Shown here: positions 1 through 12,000 of the stretch, in pieces
How positions within the stretch are numbered: the first letter of the stretch is position 1
Layout: each line of letters opens with the position of its first letter
Assembly (NCBI RefSeq): GCF_000275845.1
Contig: NW_006766934.1
Span: 1-34,962, forward strand
Direction of reading: 5' to 3'
Length of the DNA: 34,962 bases
Source of the DNA: Dichomitus squalens LYAD-421 SS1
Lineage: Eukaryota > Basidiomycota > Agaricomycetes > Polyporales > Polyporaceae
Program-made: the position numbers and the translations under genes
Notes under the pieces: generated by a model
What the model was told of the DNA's origin: nothing
Database searches by the model: none
The model's input: only the letters and a program-made list of their open reading frames with translations

Positions 1-684
1 CAGGGTTGGCTCGGGCAGATGTGCCACCGCTGATAGTTGAGGTTGTAGTGTTGGTCTTCTACGGCGACAGGATGAAAGCCGTGGAAAAACGAGCTACAAT
101 CCAGGGTGGAAAGGTGGGGGAGGACAGTGATAAACGGAGTGTTAAACGTGGGAGGGCGCTGGTGCCTGTGAGGTAGTTTCGACCTAATGTTACGACTGAC
201 TATCGAGCGAGTAAGTGGAGACGAGCGAGGCAGGCAGGAGCGCCGACGAGCTCTGATCGCAGTGAGACTGGAGCGGAGCTCAACAGGCAGGACTGGAGAC
301 AAGTTGTGTATTGAGCGAGGTATCTACAGAGCGAAATACACGATGGCTTACCTGGAGACAAGAGGTCGAAACTAGAGTCTCCAGGTAGCCAGCTATATAC
401 AGGGAACGAACAATGGGCGCTAGAGAACAATAGCGTCGCCATGGGTACGGAGTACAAGGGGTGTAGGACAATAGCGGACGTGGGAACAAAGGGAGCTATT
501 GTCCGTGTGTGGACAAAGGGAAACCGTAGCGAGTAGTGAACAATAAGGAAACGTACGAGGCAGTGGTCCGAATCGAAAAGGAAACATAGCGCCGTGAGGG
601 CGGTTCGTGACACACGCCGCACACGATATTAGGGACACACATAACTATATGCATTGCAACGCTGGACTTAGAGACACTCGCACA

Positions 685-757
685 CGTCATATCGTTATAA
701 GCCATGCACAGACGTCATGTCGTTAAGAGCCGTGTACAGATGTCAAGTCCTTAAGCC
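685..757. repeat. 28-bp tandem repeat, about 2.6 copies
   Basis: Units at 685-712 and 713-740 both follow the pattern CGTCATRTCGTTA...GCACAGA or GTACAGA. A third partial unit (741-757) begins TGTCAAGTCCTTAAG. The units are diverged by several substitutions. The array ends immediately at the TTAA that bounds the inverted-repeat element at 762, so it could be the insertion target or a flanking by-product. Confidence 0.6.
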
Positions 758-761
758 TTAA

Positions 762-1757
762 GCTTATGGAGATTGGCAGCGCCCGCTAGCCGATGTTCAG
801 GACATGTGATAGAGACGCTCGCCGCTATATCGAGATTTGTCCGATTCCGATTATCTTGGCTGCATTATCATCTAAGCGTCACGATTGCGATTGAATTTAT
901 GAGCCCGACATGGTCCTTCAGTGGTACAACGTCAAATCGTCCTTTCTGAGGTGCTTTCAGGCTGTAAGTTGGGGCAGGATAGATGGCAGGCCTATTAGGG
1001 TTACTGACATTCCGTTACGTTACTAAGTATAGCCGCATGCTGCGGGTGGGAACGTCAAAGTTTATCGCCGCTTTGTGCTGCTTGTCTTGAGCTGCTGGGC
1101 GTTAGGATGGGTGTCAGATGTAGAGCTAAGAGGCAGCCCAGAATATGTCTGGATGGGAGGAGGAATGTGGTAAGGCTGATATTTCTCCTTTGCTAGTCGC
1201 CTGTCACTAATTCTTCACATCTGACTTGCAGAGTGAGCTTTCTGAGTGGAAGAACGGCGTGTCAGAGCCATCGTCGTGCTGGACGACCAAGATGCCTTTT
1301 TTGGAAACTGTTTCTTCCGGCTTGCGCGCTTAGGCTGTCCGCTGTCCTTGGTTGCCTCCATAGATTGTCTAATAGCATGTTCCATACCCTATTGCCTGCA
1401 AAACGAAATACACCAATCCATTTGTATGCTTTGGGGGCTTGAAGTCTTTGGTATAGTTTTTTTAGGATGTGTTTTCATCAAAGTGCGCGCACTTTCGCCA
1501 AAATCTGGACCAAACATTTTCTTCGCTGCGTACATGAGTATTGTACACACGTTGTTTTGAGGTAATCGGACCAGCGGTTAGCGAGGAGAAGCAGTTACAA
1601 TGAGAGACCGCCGCTATCAGCTACGCAGGTTAGATCAAGAGCAGGAGCACGATAGCCGATGTTATCTCTTGGAGATGCTCGCCATCTGGTCTATGCGAGG
1701 ACCTGGCGCTTGGACGCGCGCCTCATCGCTTAGGCCAGCGCTGCCAATCTCCAAAGC
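762..1757. mobile_element. Putative 996-bp DNA transposon remnant with TIRs and TTAA flanks
   Basis: The left end reads GCTTATGGAGATTGGCAGCG (762-781). The right end, on the opposite strand, reads GCTTTGGAGATTGGCAGCGC (1757 back to 1738). These match over about 20 bp with a one-base gap. Both ends are directly flanked by TTAA (758-761 and 1758-1761), consistent with a target-site duplication of the piggyBac type. CTTAAG is itself palindromic, so the inverted repeat may simply extend into it. No transposase is recognisable inside; a 104-codon frame at 1246-1560 has no known motif. I infer a non-autonomous or decayed element. Confidence 0.5.
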
Positions 1758-2852
1758 TTAAGAGCTATGCACGTCCGATCCAGAGACGAAAGGGCTTCTT
1801 GGAGACGTCAGATGGGCGCTAACACCGTCCGTCCGAGCTTAATCGAAACGGCACGAGTCTATACGGCTGGACACCACCTCATACGCCCCAAATCGACCGA
1901 AATCGCGCACGTTCTCACTGGGGATCAAGACTAGCCTGCTTGCATCTCAGGAGATCCTCTATGTCCAGGAGAGAGAAAACGATGAGCAAGACGTCGTCCG
2001 CAATTTCGGCATGATCGCCTTTCCTGGTCATGATCATGGAGATCTGAAGACCTTAAGATCCAGCAGGATCTGGAGCAGGAGAGAGTTTCGAATGGATGAT
2101 TGCAATACGGTTCCAACAACCAACGTTGTATGTAGAATCATCTCCGGCGCTAAAAGGATCGCCATGTACGGATCATCCGAGCACGCCGAACTGGAGATGA
2201 TTCCTAGTACACCTCACTATCTCGGCTTTCATCCACCCCAGACCCATTTTACCACATATTCGATGACTCGTATGGGCAATGACCCCTGGTAGAATCCCAT
2301 ACTATGGAACACTGTACTATATCCACTCAGCTTGACTACGCAAGCACCTCATACTAACACCTAAGACCGGTACCCTGCTGATATGTTCGTAAGCAGATCA
2401 ATAGAATTGAAGCGAAGCAATAACTCAGCGCTGCTCAGACGACGAATGGAAGGTGTTGCAAACTACGTGATTCAGAGACGACGTTCAGATCTCAGAGGCG
2501 ACGATGGTGTTGAACGTTGAACGTCGAACACCGGAGGTGATGGTAATGGCAACAGAGTTCAAGAAATGAGCAAGTATGGCGTCTACCGTCTTCCAGTTGT
2601 CACCTTCCAGCTGCGGGCATTACCACATCCATGCCACTGGGCGCAGCAAACCGTCCATGCAACAGTCACGTTATCAGCAGTAAAGCTTCGAATCACCGAT
2701 GAGGTTTCCCTACTGTAAGGACTCACTGAGTACCCATCAGGTGGGAATAAAACAAGCTGTTGAGTAGTAAGTGGTAAGCACGGTATGGCAAGCGGGACGA
2801 TTATACACGATTTGTGATTGAACAGACTTCTCAACCAGTGTCCCAACCACGC

Positions 2853-5800
2853 CTACGACTGAGGCGCCTCAGCCTCCATCGCAGCCTGTTCTCCCCGGCG
2901 GCGTCGTTTAGGTCGTTCAGGGACAGCGCCATCGACCTGCGTTTCCCCATTCTCCTCCGTCCTGGTACGCTTCACGCCTCGCTTCTTAACGCGTCTGCGT
3001 TTCTTCAGTGTATCAGCGCCCTCTTCCTCATCCGATCCGTCACTCTGGCCTTCTTCTGGCTTGAAGGCAAGGGCGTCGACTTTGAGTTTCCTGGCACGTC
3101 GCGATTGCCGCCTACGACGCGTGACGCTGGCTGAATCATCGGCCTTCCCATTCTCGTGGGGCTCCTTCGAAGATTCCCCGTTCGCCATCAGCTCAGCTTC
3201 CTCGACTCCGGGCTGAGCAACCTCGCCGGCGTCCGGGTCCGGGTCGGGAGGCGATGCCTTGGAGCGTTTCGTGGGTCTCTCGTCTTCATCTTCCAGGTCA
3301 CTAAGGTCGCTCCCGGAGAACGACCCGCCACTAGTCGACGCGCTCCCGCGCTCGGACAGCTTGGCCGCAACACTGGCAGATCCCCCAGACGTCGATGCGG
3401 ACATTTGCGAGAGCGGAGCTTTGTGGGTCGTCTGCTTGGCACTGTAAAGTTCCTTGGAAGGGAGTGTCCGGGCACTGATGGACTCCCTTTGGATGAGCTT
3501 CGTGCGCAACCGCCGCTTCTTGGGGACGATGTTGTCGCCCGGACGAGGGAGGTAGATCACCTCTTGCTCGCGGAAGAGGTCGACGCCAGTGAGCTGTCGC
3601 AGGGTGGCCATGAGTTCGGGAGAGATCTTAAGATCTTCGATAGGAGTGATCTTGCTCGGCAACTCATCCGTACGGGTCAGACCGTGGTCCCTGATGTTCT
3701 CCTCTTCCATGAGCTCAGCATTGCTTAAAGAGCAGCCAGGGACGGCGAAGAAAACATGACGCTCGTCGTCCTCTTCACGTGGTAGGCTGATTGTGTGGTA
3801 ACGACAGTTGGAGCGCGTGGCAGGTGAGTGAGTGGAAGTGGAGGGGGTAAAGGATGGCCGTGAAATTGGGGGTTGAGTGGCCGGAGGCGAAGGCTTCGCA
3901 GACCCTTCGCGAGACGAAGCCACACTGTCGCGAGACGAAGCCACGCCGTTGCGAGATGAGGCTACACTGTCGCGAGACGAAGGAGCGGGGGGCAGTGATA
4001 GCTGACGCTTCGGTGGCGGAGGGGGTAGGACAGGAACAGGAGCTCGTCCGCCGTGATTATGGCGCAAGACACCATTGTCATGAATGAACGGGAGGGATAC
4101 GAGCCGGTTACCATTGTTCGGGAGAGTCCGTCCGACAGTGGGCGAGGCCTCGGAGTACATACTTAGCCCATTTGAGACCACGGACGAAGCACGGGAGGAT
4201 TCGCGACTGCCGTCCTCGTGAAGCAGATTCTGCGCTGCAATGGAAGATGCGACTGACCCTTCTTCACTGATCAAACTCTGAGCGACGGACGCCGCATCTT
4301 CTTCATCGTCGGTCTCCCGTGAAGCGCGCTGCTTGCCCTTCCCCTTGCCCTTCCGTGACTTGGGGCTTATCTCCAGAGCAACAAGCTGCGACCGGCCGAG
4401 GCCTGACACAGACGTCTTTGAACGTGTGATGCGAACCGGTCCTGCAGGGGGCGACTTCCGCTTACGCTTCAAAGGTCTGCCCTCATCGCGTTGGTCAGCT
4501 TCCGTCGTATTGGAAGCATCGGGCGCTCCCTTTTCAGCTGCTTGGCGTACGGCGGCCTCTTTGACGGCGTTCTCGCTGTAACGCAATGAGAAGCCAAGCT
4601 CATCAGTAGGTGACACGCCACGTACTTGTAGACGGACGTTGCTTTGTCATCCCTCTCCGCATCCTCCGCCAGGGGGACTTCTGCATCCTCCTTGACAACG
4701 AAGGGATCATCCTCTTCCGTCTTAGGGGCAGCAGGAATGATCTCCTCCGCGACAGCGACGGAAGATTCCTCGGCTCCTTCTGAAGGGTCATACTCTAGAT
4801 CAAGCTCTCCTTCCGGGTCGGCGTCCGCATCGGCATCGGCGCCTGCGTCAAATGCAGGCGACGTGCGCCGATCCTCATGTGCAGGGGCAGCAGTCACAGC
4901 TTCTTGAGGCTCAAAGATGAGTGCGGAAGAATCGTCTCCTTCATCTGTACACATTCCTTGAGACACGGATTCCTGAGCAGCAGAACCCTCGAGACCGGGC
5001 ACTGTCGGGATTGAGCAGTGAACAATCGATCGGTCGCAGACGACGCAGTTCTCACCTGATGGTTCTTCGTCTGCGGGGGTTTCGGGACCTTCAACGACCG
5101 AGGGAACAACGTCTGGTTCAGCAGGTGCCTCCGCGTGCTCTTCAGCAATTTGTGCTTCTGCATGGGGCAACCCACTTTCCAGGTGCTCTGGTGTGACAGA
5201 CCCCGAAGGACCGTCGGTCATGGGCGTGAACAGCCCACTCGCACTGTGCGCACTCGTGCCCTTCCGAATCACGGGGAGCAAAGCAGCATAGACAGGCTTC
5301 GAATCCACCAGCTCCTTGTCGTATGAAGAGGAAGCGATCGAGTCCACTGGGGAGGCGGGCGTGTGTGAGACGCTCGTAGGATCGGGAACAGTGGGATCTG
5401 CCGAGACAGGAGCAGGGTACTCTCCGCCGACTGTCGCGCCCTCTGTATTGAGCGACAGAGTAGGGGCAGCCGCAGCTGCATCATCAGCAGCATCAACGGC
5501 GGCCTCAGGCTCCTGCACATGGTTAGCAGATGTGCTACGGGCCAAGAAACGATAGAGCCATACCTCAGTCCGCCTTCCTTCGGTGCTGACTTCCTCAATC
5601 AAGTAATCTCTCGTAGACACATCGATGTCGTCACCAGGAAGGGAGACGACATCAAGTTCTTCTGTAGCACTCCGTTTTGGGAGCGACCCCTCCATATCCT
5701 CGACTTCTTCCACGAAAGGCTGTCCAGGCGCGGAGGCCGGACGCTCCTCCGAAGCCAGCACGTGCTCCTCCGTGCCCGTTACACCTGTGGTGCTATTGAG

Positions 5801-7870
5801 AGAACCTGGTGGTGCCTCTTCACCGAGAGTGTCGCCTTCATGCCGCTCTTCCCGACTAGGCGGCAAGTCTCCAAAGTCTGCCGCGCTCGCAACAGGCTCA
5901 AAAGCAGAGTATGAAGCAGCCCCAGCGTCCATGTCGTACAGCTCCTCGAAGCCCAGCGAGAATGGCATCGAAGGCGAACCCGGACCGTCAGAAGCACTTC
6001 CGAAGGGAATCTGCTCCGCCGAGATCGCCTCCCTGACGTTGGGTTCAGCTTGACTGGCGTCGGGCGGGGCCATGTCATCCTCGTCCTCGTCGTCGCTGAT
6101 CTCCACAATCCCGTCGTCGACCTCAGTGAGGTGACCTGCGCCGCTCGCGACGCGGCCTGGGAAAGCAGGCGGCCAGTTCCAGTTCACGTGCTTGTTGAGC
6201 GATGGAGGTGAGGGCGAACGAGGTGTTTCGTCAACGGGCTCCTGGGCGTCTTGAGCCGTAGATTCCGGCTCCGTCTCGTCTTGTACACGTTCCGTGACCA
6301 GGGCAACCTGAGGCGAGGGTGCACACTGTTCGGCGTCCAGGTCGACAACGTCTTGCTGCTGGCCAGGGGAGCGAGGCGCAGAGGGCCGGACAGACGAAAT
6401 ACCGGGGATATACACTTCCCCGTCGTCTCGAGGAGTGAGGTGAGACGGCGTTACACCGTCAGCGGGGTTTGGTAGGACGTCGCCGCCTGCGTACAAGTCC
6501 TCCGCATATGTGCGAGGGCCTTCCCAAGGATCGCGGATTTCCGGTGTCAAGGCGATATCTGCAACAAGTTCTGTGGAAAGTCAGGAGACTATATAAGAGG
6601 GTCAGTAGATAACCCTACCGTTTGGCTCCTCTTCAGTAGGGAGCAAGTGAGGATTGCCCCCATGCTCAATGGCGTCACTTGGCATGTCTCCATTGGAGTA
6701 GAAGTCTTCGGCATAGATACTGGGTCCTTGCCAAGGGTCCTGAATGTCGATCTCTTCGCGCTCAGCGGTTCGCGGAGGGAAGGCTATGGAAGTGATTGAG
6801 TATTTGCGGATGAACGCAGCTGATGACATACGTTCGGCCTCTTCCTCGTTCTGCTCCTCCTCGGCTGCTTCACCCAGCTGGTCTTCATCCAGCTCGACAT
6901 GCACGCCAGTGAGAACGTCAGGCTTTCGAAGGAAACGAGCGGGCATGACGGGGCCTTGAGCGAACGGTTCACTCTCCGCCTCCTCTTCGTCCGAGTCAAG
7001 GACTTCGGTCACTTCGTGGGCGGGGCTACTATGAATGTTCTCGTGGGCATCGTCCTCGTCTTCGTCGCATTGCGCCTTGTAAGCATCCTCCTCGTCCTCA
7101 AGATCCTCTTCTGCAGCGTCTTCCTCTTCCTCGACGATCTCATCCACGTCCGCGGCTACTTCGTCCTCGACAATTCCTTCGTCGAAGCCACCTTCGTCCT
7201 CTTCTTCGTCATATGCCGGCGCTGGTCCGGCGACCGTCTCGCCGTCCTCTTCCTCACCATCCCGCTCCTCTCCGCTGGCGTCCTCATCGTCCGAGAGTAG
7301 CTCGATGACCTCTGCATCGGGCTTGTCTGGCGCCTCCTCTTCCTCGTCCTCCTCGCTCTCCTCTTCCCCTTCCTCATCCTCGCTGCTGTAGTCCTGTCCG
7401 GAGTACGTCTCGCCCCATCCGCTCTCATCCCCGTAGTGCTCCTCGGGTGCGCCATTGTCCACGAGATCCTCGTCTCGCGCGCGCTGTTTGCCCTTGGCCA
7501 AGCGGCGGGCCCGAACTTCCGCAAACGAATCGTCTACGCCCTCCGCATCATCCTCCGCGGCGGTTCGGTCTGCAGCGTGCAAGGGCACTGGCTGCCCATC
7601 GTCGCGGCCCAAAGCACGCTTCAACGCGCCGGTGATGTCGTTAATCCACGCGTCGAACTGAGGTTGGGTGAACTTGTCGTATGGGTTGTGGATCGGGGGC
7701 CGCAGTGGCTTGCCAGTGCTTCGTGGGGTTGGGTTGGGTGCACCGGGGTAGCGTGGTGTGGAAAACGGCGTGGCCATCGTCGACACGGAGTCGCCACACG
7801 ACGAACCGGATGATGGCGAGTAGTGGGTTGTGGTCAAGTATTGCCCGCGCGGGGCACAATGAAATGCCAT
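2853..7870 (-). CDS. Large acidic, disordered (probably nuclear) protein with SUMO-interaction-like motifs
   Basis: I recognise no named family. My model has exons 7870-6619, 6570-5564, 5512-5056, 5001-4626 and 4575-2853, about 1,604 residues. The introns at 5513-5563 and 5002-5055 are in-frame (51 and 54 nt), so reading through them would give 1,639. The introns at 6571-6618 and 4576-4625 are required by frame. The protein is rich in Glu, Asp, Ser and Pro (Glu/Asp tracts at residues 160-300), with basic patches near the C-terminus such as KRRRRGEQ. A hydrophobic-plus-acidic motif typical of SUMO binding occurs at VIEL (188), VTEVLDSDEE (287), VVDL (492) and IVEISDDED (572). A segment of form DPWxGPxxYAEDxYxxGD occurs twice, on either side of the first intron. 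A 7-residue repeat SSRDSVA runs about four times (bases 3902-3984). The start is the first ATG after a 165-bp divergent spacer with REX2. Confidence 0.75.
3902..3984 (-). repeat. 21-bp coding repeat (SSRDSVA)
   Basis: About four consecutive 21-bp units of the form TCGCGAGACGAAGCCACACTG (given here in plus-strand sense only as a pattern) encode SSRDSVA, SSRNGVA, SSRDSVA and SSREGSA in the large acidic protein. The unit length is a multiple of three, so copy-number change would leave the frame intact. It looks like a variable, length-polymorphic linker. Confidence 0.7.
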
Positions 7871-8035
7871 AAGCGCCCTATAGCCGTCAGGTAGGCGTTA
7901 TAGGCGCCCGTATGTACTGTAATTAAATGCCAGCGGCTTCCTCAGCGGTCGACCGGTCAACGTTCAAACGCTCAACCTGCGCTGTGCAGTACACACACAC
8001 AACCCGAGGTAGCGGAGTTGTGACCTTGGCTTTGC
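7871..8035. promoter_or_regulatory. Short divergent promoter with an imperfect inverted repeat
   Basis: Only 165 bp separate the start codons of the large acidic protein (-) and REX2 (+), so the two must share this control region. An imperfect inverted repeat, GCGCCCTATAGCC (7873-7885) and GGCGTTATAGGCGC (7894-7907), lies on the side of the minus gene and carries a TATA-like core in each arm. An AT-rich word, TAATTAAAT, follows at about 7921. That the arms bind a regulator is inference. Confidence 0.45.
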
Positions 8036-9092
8036 ATGCTCAGAACCGTACTTTCAGCGGGCCGGAACTCTCTGCGTAGCTCTGTCTCTCACTACGTTCT
8101 GGTACGAACCTTCCGCGGGATGGAAGCGAAACCCTTGGACTTTGCTGCAGGTCCGCTAGTTTGGATTGACTGCGAAATGACGGGTCTCAATCCGCGCAAG
8201 GATAGAATCTTGGAGATTGCAGTACGTATCCACCACGTGCTGTCAGTTGTACACCATTCACCAGCTTCTAGGTGTTGATTACGAACGGAAACTTGGAGAC
8301 CGTCGACCAAGGCATTTCGTACATTATCAAGACAGACAAGGAGTTACTCGAGAAGTATGTCCCTAACAGACTTCTTGACCCGTTTTGCCAGCTCACTGGT
8401 AACGCAGTATGGGCGAATGGTGTCGAGACACTCACGGCGCGGTTCGTCGATGCTTGAACGATGTTTATACCTCAACTATATATTTCCTTGCTCTCAGAGC
8501 GGCTTGACGCAAGCATGCATAAATTCGCCTCACAGCAAAGACTTCGTCCGACAAGAAGTCCTCAACTACATCAAGAAGTGGATACCCAACAACCGGGTGG
8601 GCGTACTCGCCGGAAATTCCGTTCATATGGACAGGGCATTCCTCGTTGAGGAAATGCCAGAAATTGTTGACTGGCTGCATTATCGCATAGTCGGTGAGAG
8701 TTGCATCGGGTCTACGTAGAGGACTGCACTCACGTGACCCTCCACACAAGATGTATCGTCCATCAAAGTGAGGTCATACGTTTTACCATACCATTGGACA
8801 TCGCTCATGCTTTGTAGGAACTCGCGCGGCGGTGGTATAGGACATCGAAGACGCAGGTCCCAAAAGAGCCTGCTCACAGGCGAGCCTTCTCCTCTTCCTC
8901 CACAAGCAGCTCCTCATTTTTCCGCAGAGCTCTCGACGATATCCAAGGGTCTATCAGGGGTACGTGATGTCAACGTGATTGACGGTGTAATGTACCTCAT
9001 CTCTATGATGCTCAGAACTGAAGTGGTATCGGGAGAATCTATTCTTGCCGCCAAGCTTGGCACCTGTCGTAGAGCAAGGTCGCCGGTATTAG
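8036..9092 (+). CDS. REX2: Oligoribonuclease, mitochondrial (REX2/ORN family)
   Basis: This is a DEDDh 3'-5' exoribonuclease that degrades very short RNAs (and DNA ends) and in fungi acts mainly in mitochondria. Exons: 8036-8221, 8272-8354, 8408-8441, 8498-8693, 8751-8767, 8818-8879, 8928-8959 and 9016-9092, giving 228 residues. Exo I is WIDCEMTGL (Asp45, Glu47). Exo II is LAGNSVHMDRAFL with its Asp. The family block EIVDWLHYRIVDVSSIKEL follows. Exo III is AHRALDDIQGSIREL, with catalytic His and Asp. Joining exons 6 and 7 requires a 48-nt GC-AG intron (8880-8927). Retaining it would insert 16 Ser-rich residues between the catalytic His and the DDI motif and give 244 residues. The Arg/Ser-rich first 30 residues look like a mitochondrial presequence. 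It is transcribed divergently from the large acidic protein. Confidence 0.93.
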
Positions 9093-12000
9093 ACACCTTG
9101 TCTCTTCTGTCTGCTCCATGGCCCTGTCCAGTTGTTGTTCTGACAAGTACGTTTCGGACGGCCCTATCCTCGTATACCCTTCCCTAAGTCTGGAGAGCTC
9201 CTTACCGTTGTGACATCGGATCAGTTCCGCTTTCTGACTTAGCTATGGTTGAACGTAGTAGCCATCTCGTGTCTCGGTGAACACGTATTCGGCCTCTCTA
9301 CTCCTGGGATCGATCGCGTGTCAGCTCTTGGGTGCCGTCATCGGATGGAGCTATCTCTTACATTGTCAGTCTGTTCTTATGACCGTCCGTCACTGTACAT
9401 TCGGGTCGTGTCAGGAGTATCTACGGATCGCACATTGGCGACTATCGCCGCCGCTTACCACGGCATACTCTTCCCTGTTCTCAGCACATTCGTACATGAC
9501 GCAGAAGAAATCGTGAAATGGCAAGTCGAAGTCAAGCGGTTACGGTACTACTCTACGGAGATGGTGATAACCTGCTCTCCCCTCAATCCCCAAACCAGGT
9601 TGCTGTTCTGGCGAACGGATGCAACAACGGACGCGTCTCTCATGGGAGGAGCGTATCTTCGCGGGTCAGAGCCAGCCTCTCCCGTGAAGTTCTTCATCTT
9701 GACCGCCCAGGAGCACGTGGATCGAGGTGTTCATCAAGTCCAAGCTGCGCGTGAATTGGGTTGAGACGATGAGGTAGGAAGGGAAGGTGAGGGTATGCCA
9801 TCTGATTATAATCGATGAGCTGTCATATTCATGCTCCATGAACACAGGAATACGCTCTACCGTGATTGGGAATTGGTCTCGGTATGATGATAATATCGTG
9901 GCCGTCCTGACCGAAGGATATACTTCGAAGCGCCATTCGGAATACCCACTCAACACCATTGTCAAGATATTGATTTTGCTGCGCCTCTCCGATGCGGATG
10001 TCTATAGGTATCCTATACTTTCCAGATCCGTACGTATGACTATATTTGTGACCTGCTCATCTTGAACGGACGCGGTATTGGCCTGCTAGCACTGTCCGCG
10101 ACGCACTGGTCGGGACAATCCCGGAAAGCAGCGATGAGCTTCGTCAGTGCCTGGGCTCAATGTGTGCGATGAATGATGCAGCCCGGTGTCCACTCTATTT
10201 CCCCGAGCTTCGCTCGTCGTCATAGATCATCATTGATTAGTACTGAAATCGTCCCGAGATTGAGCCTGCTCGCATATTCACAGCCTGGAGTCAGAGACTT
10301 ATGGACAGTCCCACAGATGTGGTTTCTCGACATGCTCTGTGTCCCCGTTCTTGTATCGCAACATACATATTCCTGGCATGAGTCTGCAACTAGCTCGTAG
10401 CGAATGCCTTGGACAATACTACCCCGTGGCGTGGCGTTTATATCGAGAATGGGAGACTCGTGGTCTGCTCGCGGGCTCATTCTACGAATCCCCAAACTTT
10501 TAGACTACCGTGATGATCAGCGCGGGGGGTGAGCGCAGTGGACAAGTCTCGATCTCCTGAGTCTATCTCAGGTCAAGATTGTACCTGGAAGCTCGACCGT
10601 CTTGCTTCCGAGGTTTACGAGATAACCGAGAGTCGTGAAAGGGCCATAGCCTGCGACAAGACGTCCCAGTGCTCGCAATCGTGCGGCGCGACTGATACCC
10701 GCAGGGATGAATACGTTTTCATGTTCGGGCGTGTTCTTTTGGTGAATTGGAGTCGTGGAGATTGTTGGTGCAGCCAAAGACCTGGATTCAGAATGATTTG
10801 GATGGACGGAATCTGTGCGCAGTTAGGCTGATAGGTTGTCCCCAAAACATGGAAGGGCGGACATCAACCCCCCCGTGACGCAGCTCTCAACCCTGGAGGA
10901 TTCTGGAGTGGGCTAGCCATCCGATATCATCGCGATTGGAAGGTCGAAGATACCAGTCATAATTCATATAATGAGACCTTGTAGTGACAAGACTCCTCCT
11001 AAGCTCGATGGAGACTATTCGTCGGAACTACAGCGACCAATGCTTCCACCCCGCACGTCGCTCAATCGGTGCATGAAGCGCATCTGAAAAGAGATAATCA
11101 CGGGTCAGACAACATGCGCACCAAGAATATGTGTTGACGAGAACGGTCTATACTACGCCTGGAAGGCTCGAATTCCTGGCAGGGGGGATTTCTCGGGCCA
11201 CTGAGGGCTTAGCATTCTTGGGAAAGGTGAAGTCGCGGTAGTTTTGGGTCTGGATAATGTGTCACATGTGCAGCCATTCCAAGGACATCGTCTCGCCCAG
11301 ACGCTTGAAAGCGTACTTAAGCGGGAAAACCTGCCGGCAGCGCAACCGGTGAGCAGAGGAGCATCTGCAGCCTGCGTGACGAAGATCAAGAGGGGACCAA
11401 TGTGAATGCTATGGGAGGCAAGCATGAAAGCATACGGAAAGCCTTGGCAATCTTACTTCGCGCCTCTTCGACATTCTGCGGCTGCGTAAGGGCTGTAGTT
11501 GACATATGAGACAACACGCTTCCCGCAGATATCAATCCAGAACGTCGGTGTAGGTCGAAATCTGGAAGCTCGTCTGAGAGCCGTTGTAAGCACCGAAAGC
11601 ATGCGAGGATGCGCGTACCATGGTACGCGCTGCATGTGAAGCATCAGGGCACGGTCGACGGCAGACGGAGGCAGAGCACTGGTCGCGCCCCGGCTCCGTG
11701 GGACAGTTGTCGTATTGGACGAAAGAAGGTTCACACTGTCACCCACCAGTGACTCACGGCTGCTCCGCTTCATACCCAGTGTGAGAAAAGGTGGGGAGAT
11801 GTGGGAAAACGCGCAGAAGGGGCGGCTCCGCCCGCACCAACGATGCGAATGCATGAAAGAGGCGCACCTTCCGTCTTGCGACAGCCATAGAGGCGAAGGC
11901 AGTGCGTTCTGAAGTCCGTCGGATCATCTGGGGGCGACCTACGCATTGAAGACAGACAAATGCGCCAAAGACAGTACGGAAACCTGCCCATTGAAGCGAG

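Larger units (their letters stand above)
1..2852. other. Gene-poor flank with a TIR element and a tandem repeat
   Basis: No open frame here shows a recognisable domain or fungal codon pattern. The longest frames (about 100-140 codons at 200-622 and 1246-1560) look accidental. The stretch does contain a 28-bp tandem repeat (685-757) and a pair of inverted repeats bounding 762-1757, both listed separately. The segment 380-620 is purine-rich and repeats short words such as ACAATAGCG. The right part (1760-2850) holds no structure I can name. This looks like accessory intergenic DNA next to the start of the real gene cluster. Confidence 0.6.

Noticed and set aside
11220..11345. Possible reverse-transcriptase or telomerase-type fragment (QVFPLKYAF)
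   Set aside because: The resemblance is to one short word only, the catalytic motifs are absent, and a stop follows, so I cannot support any family.
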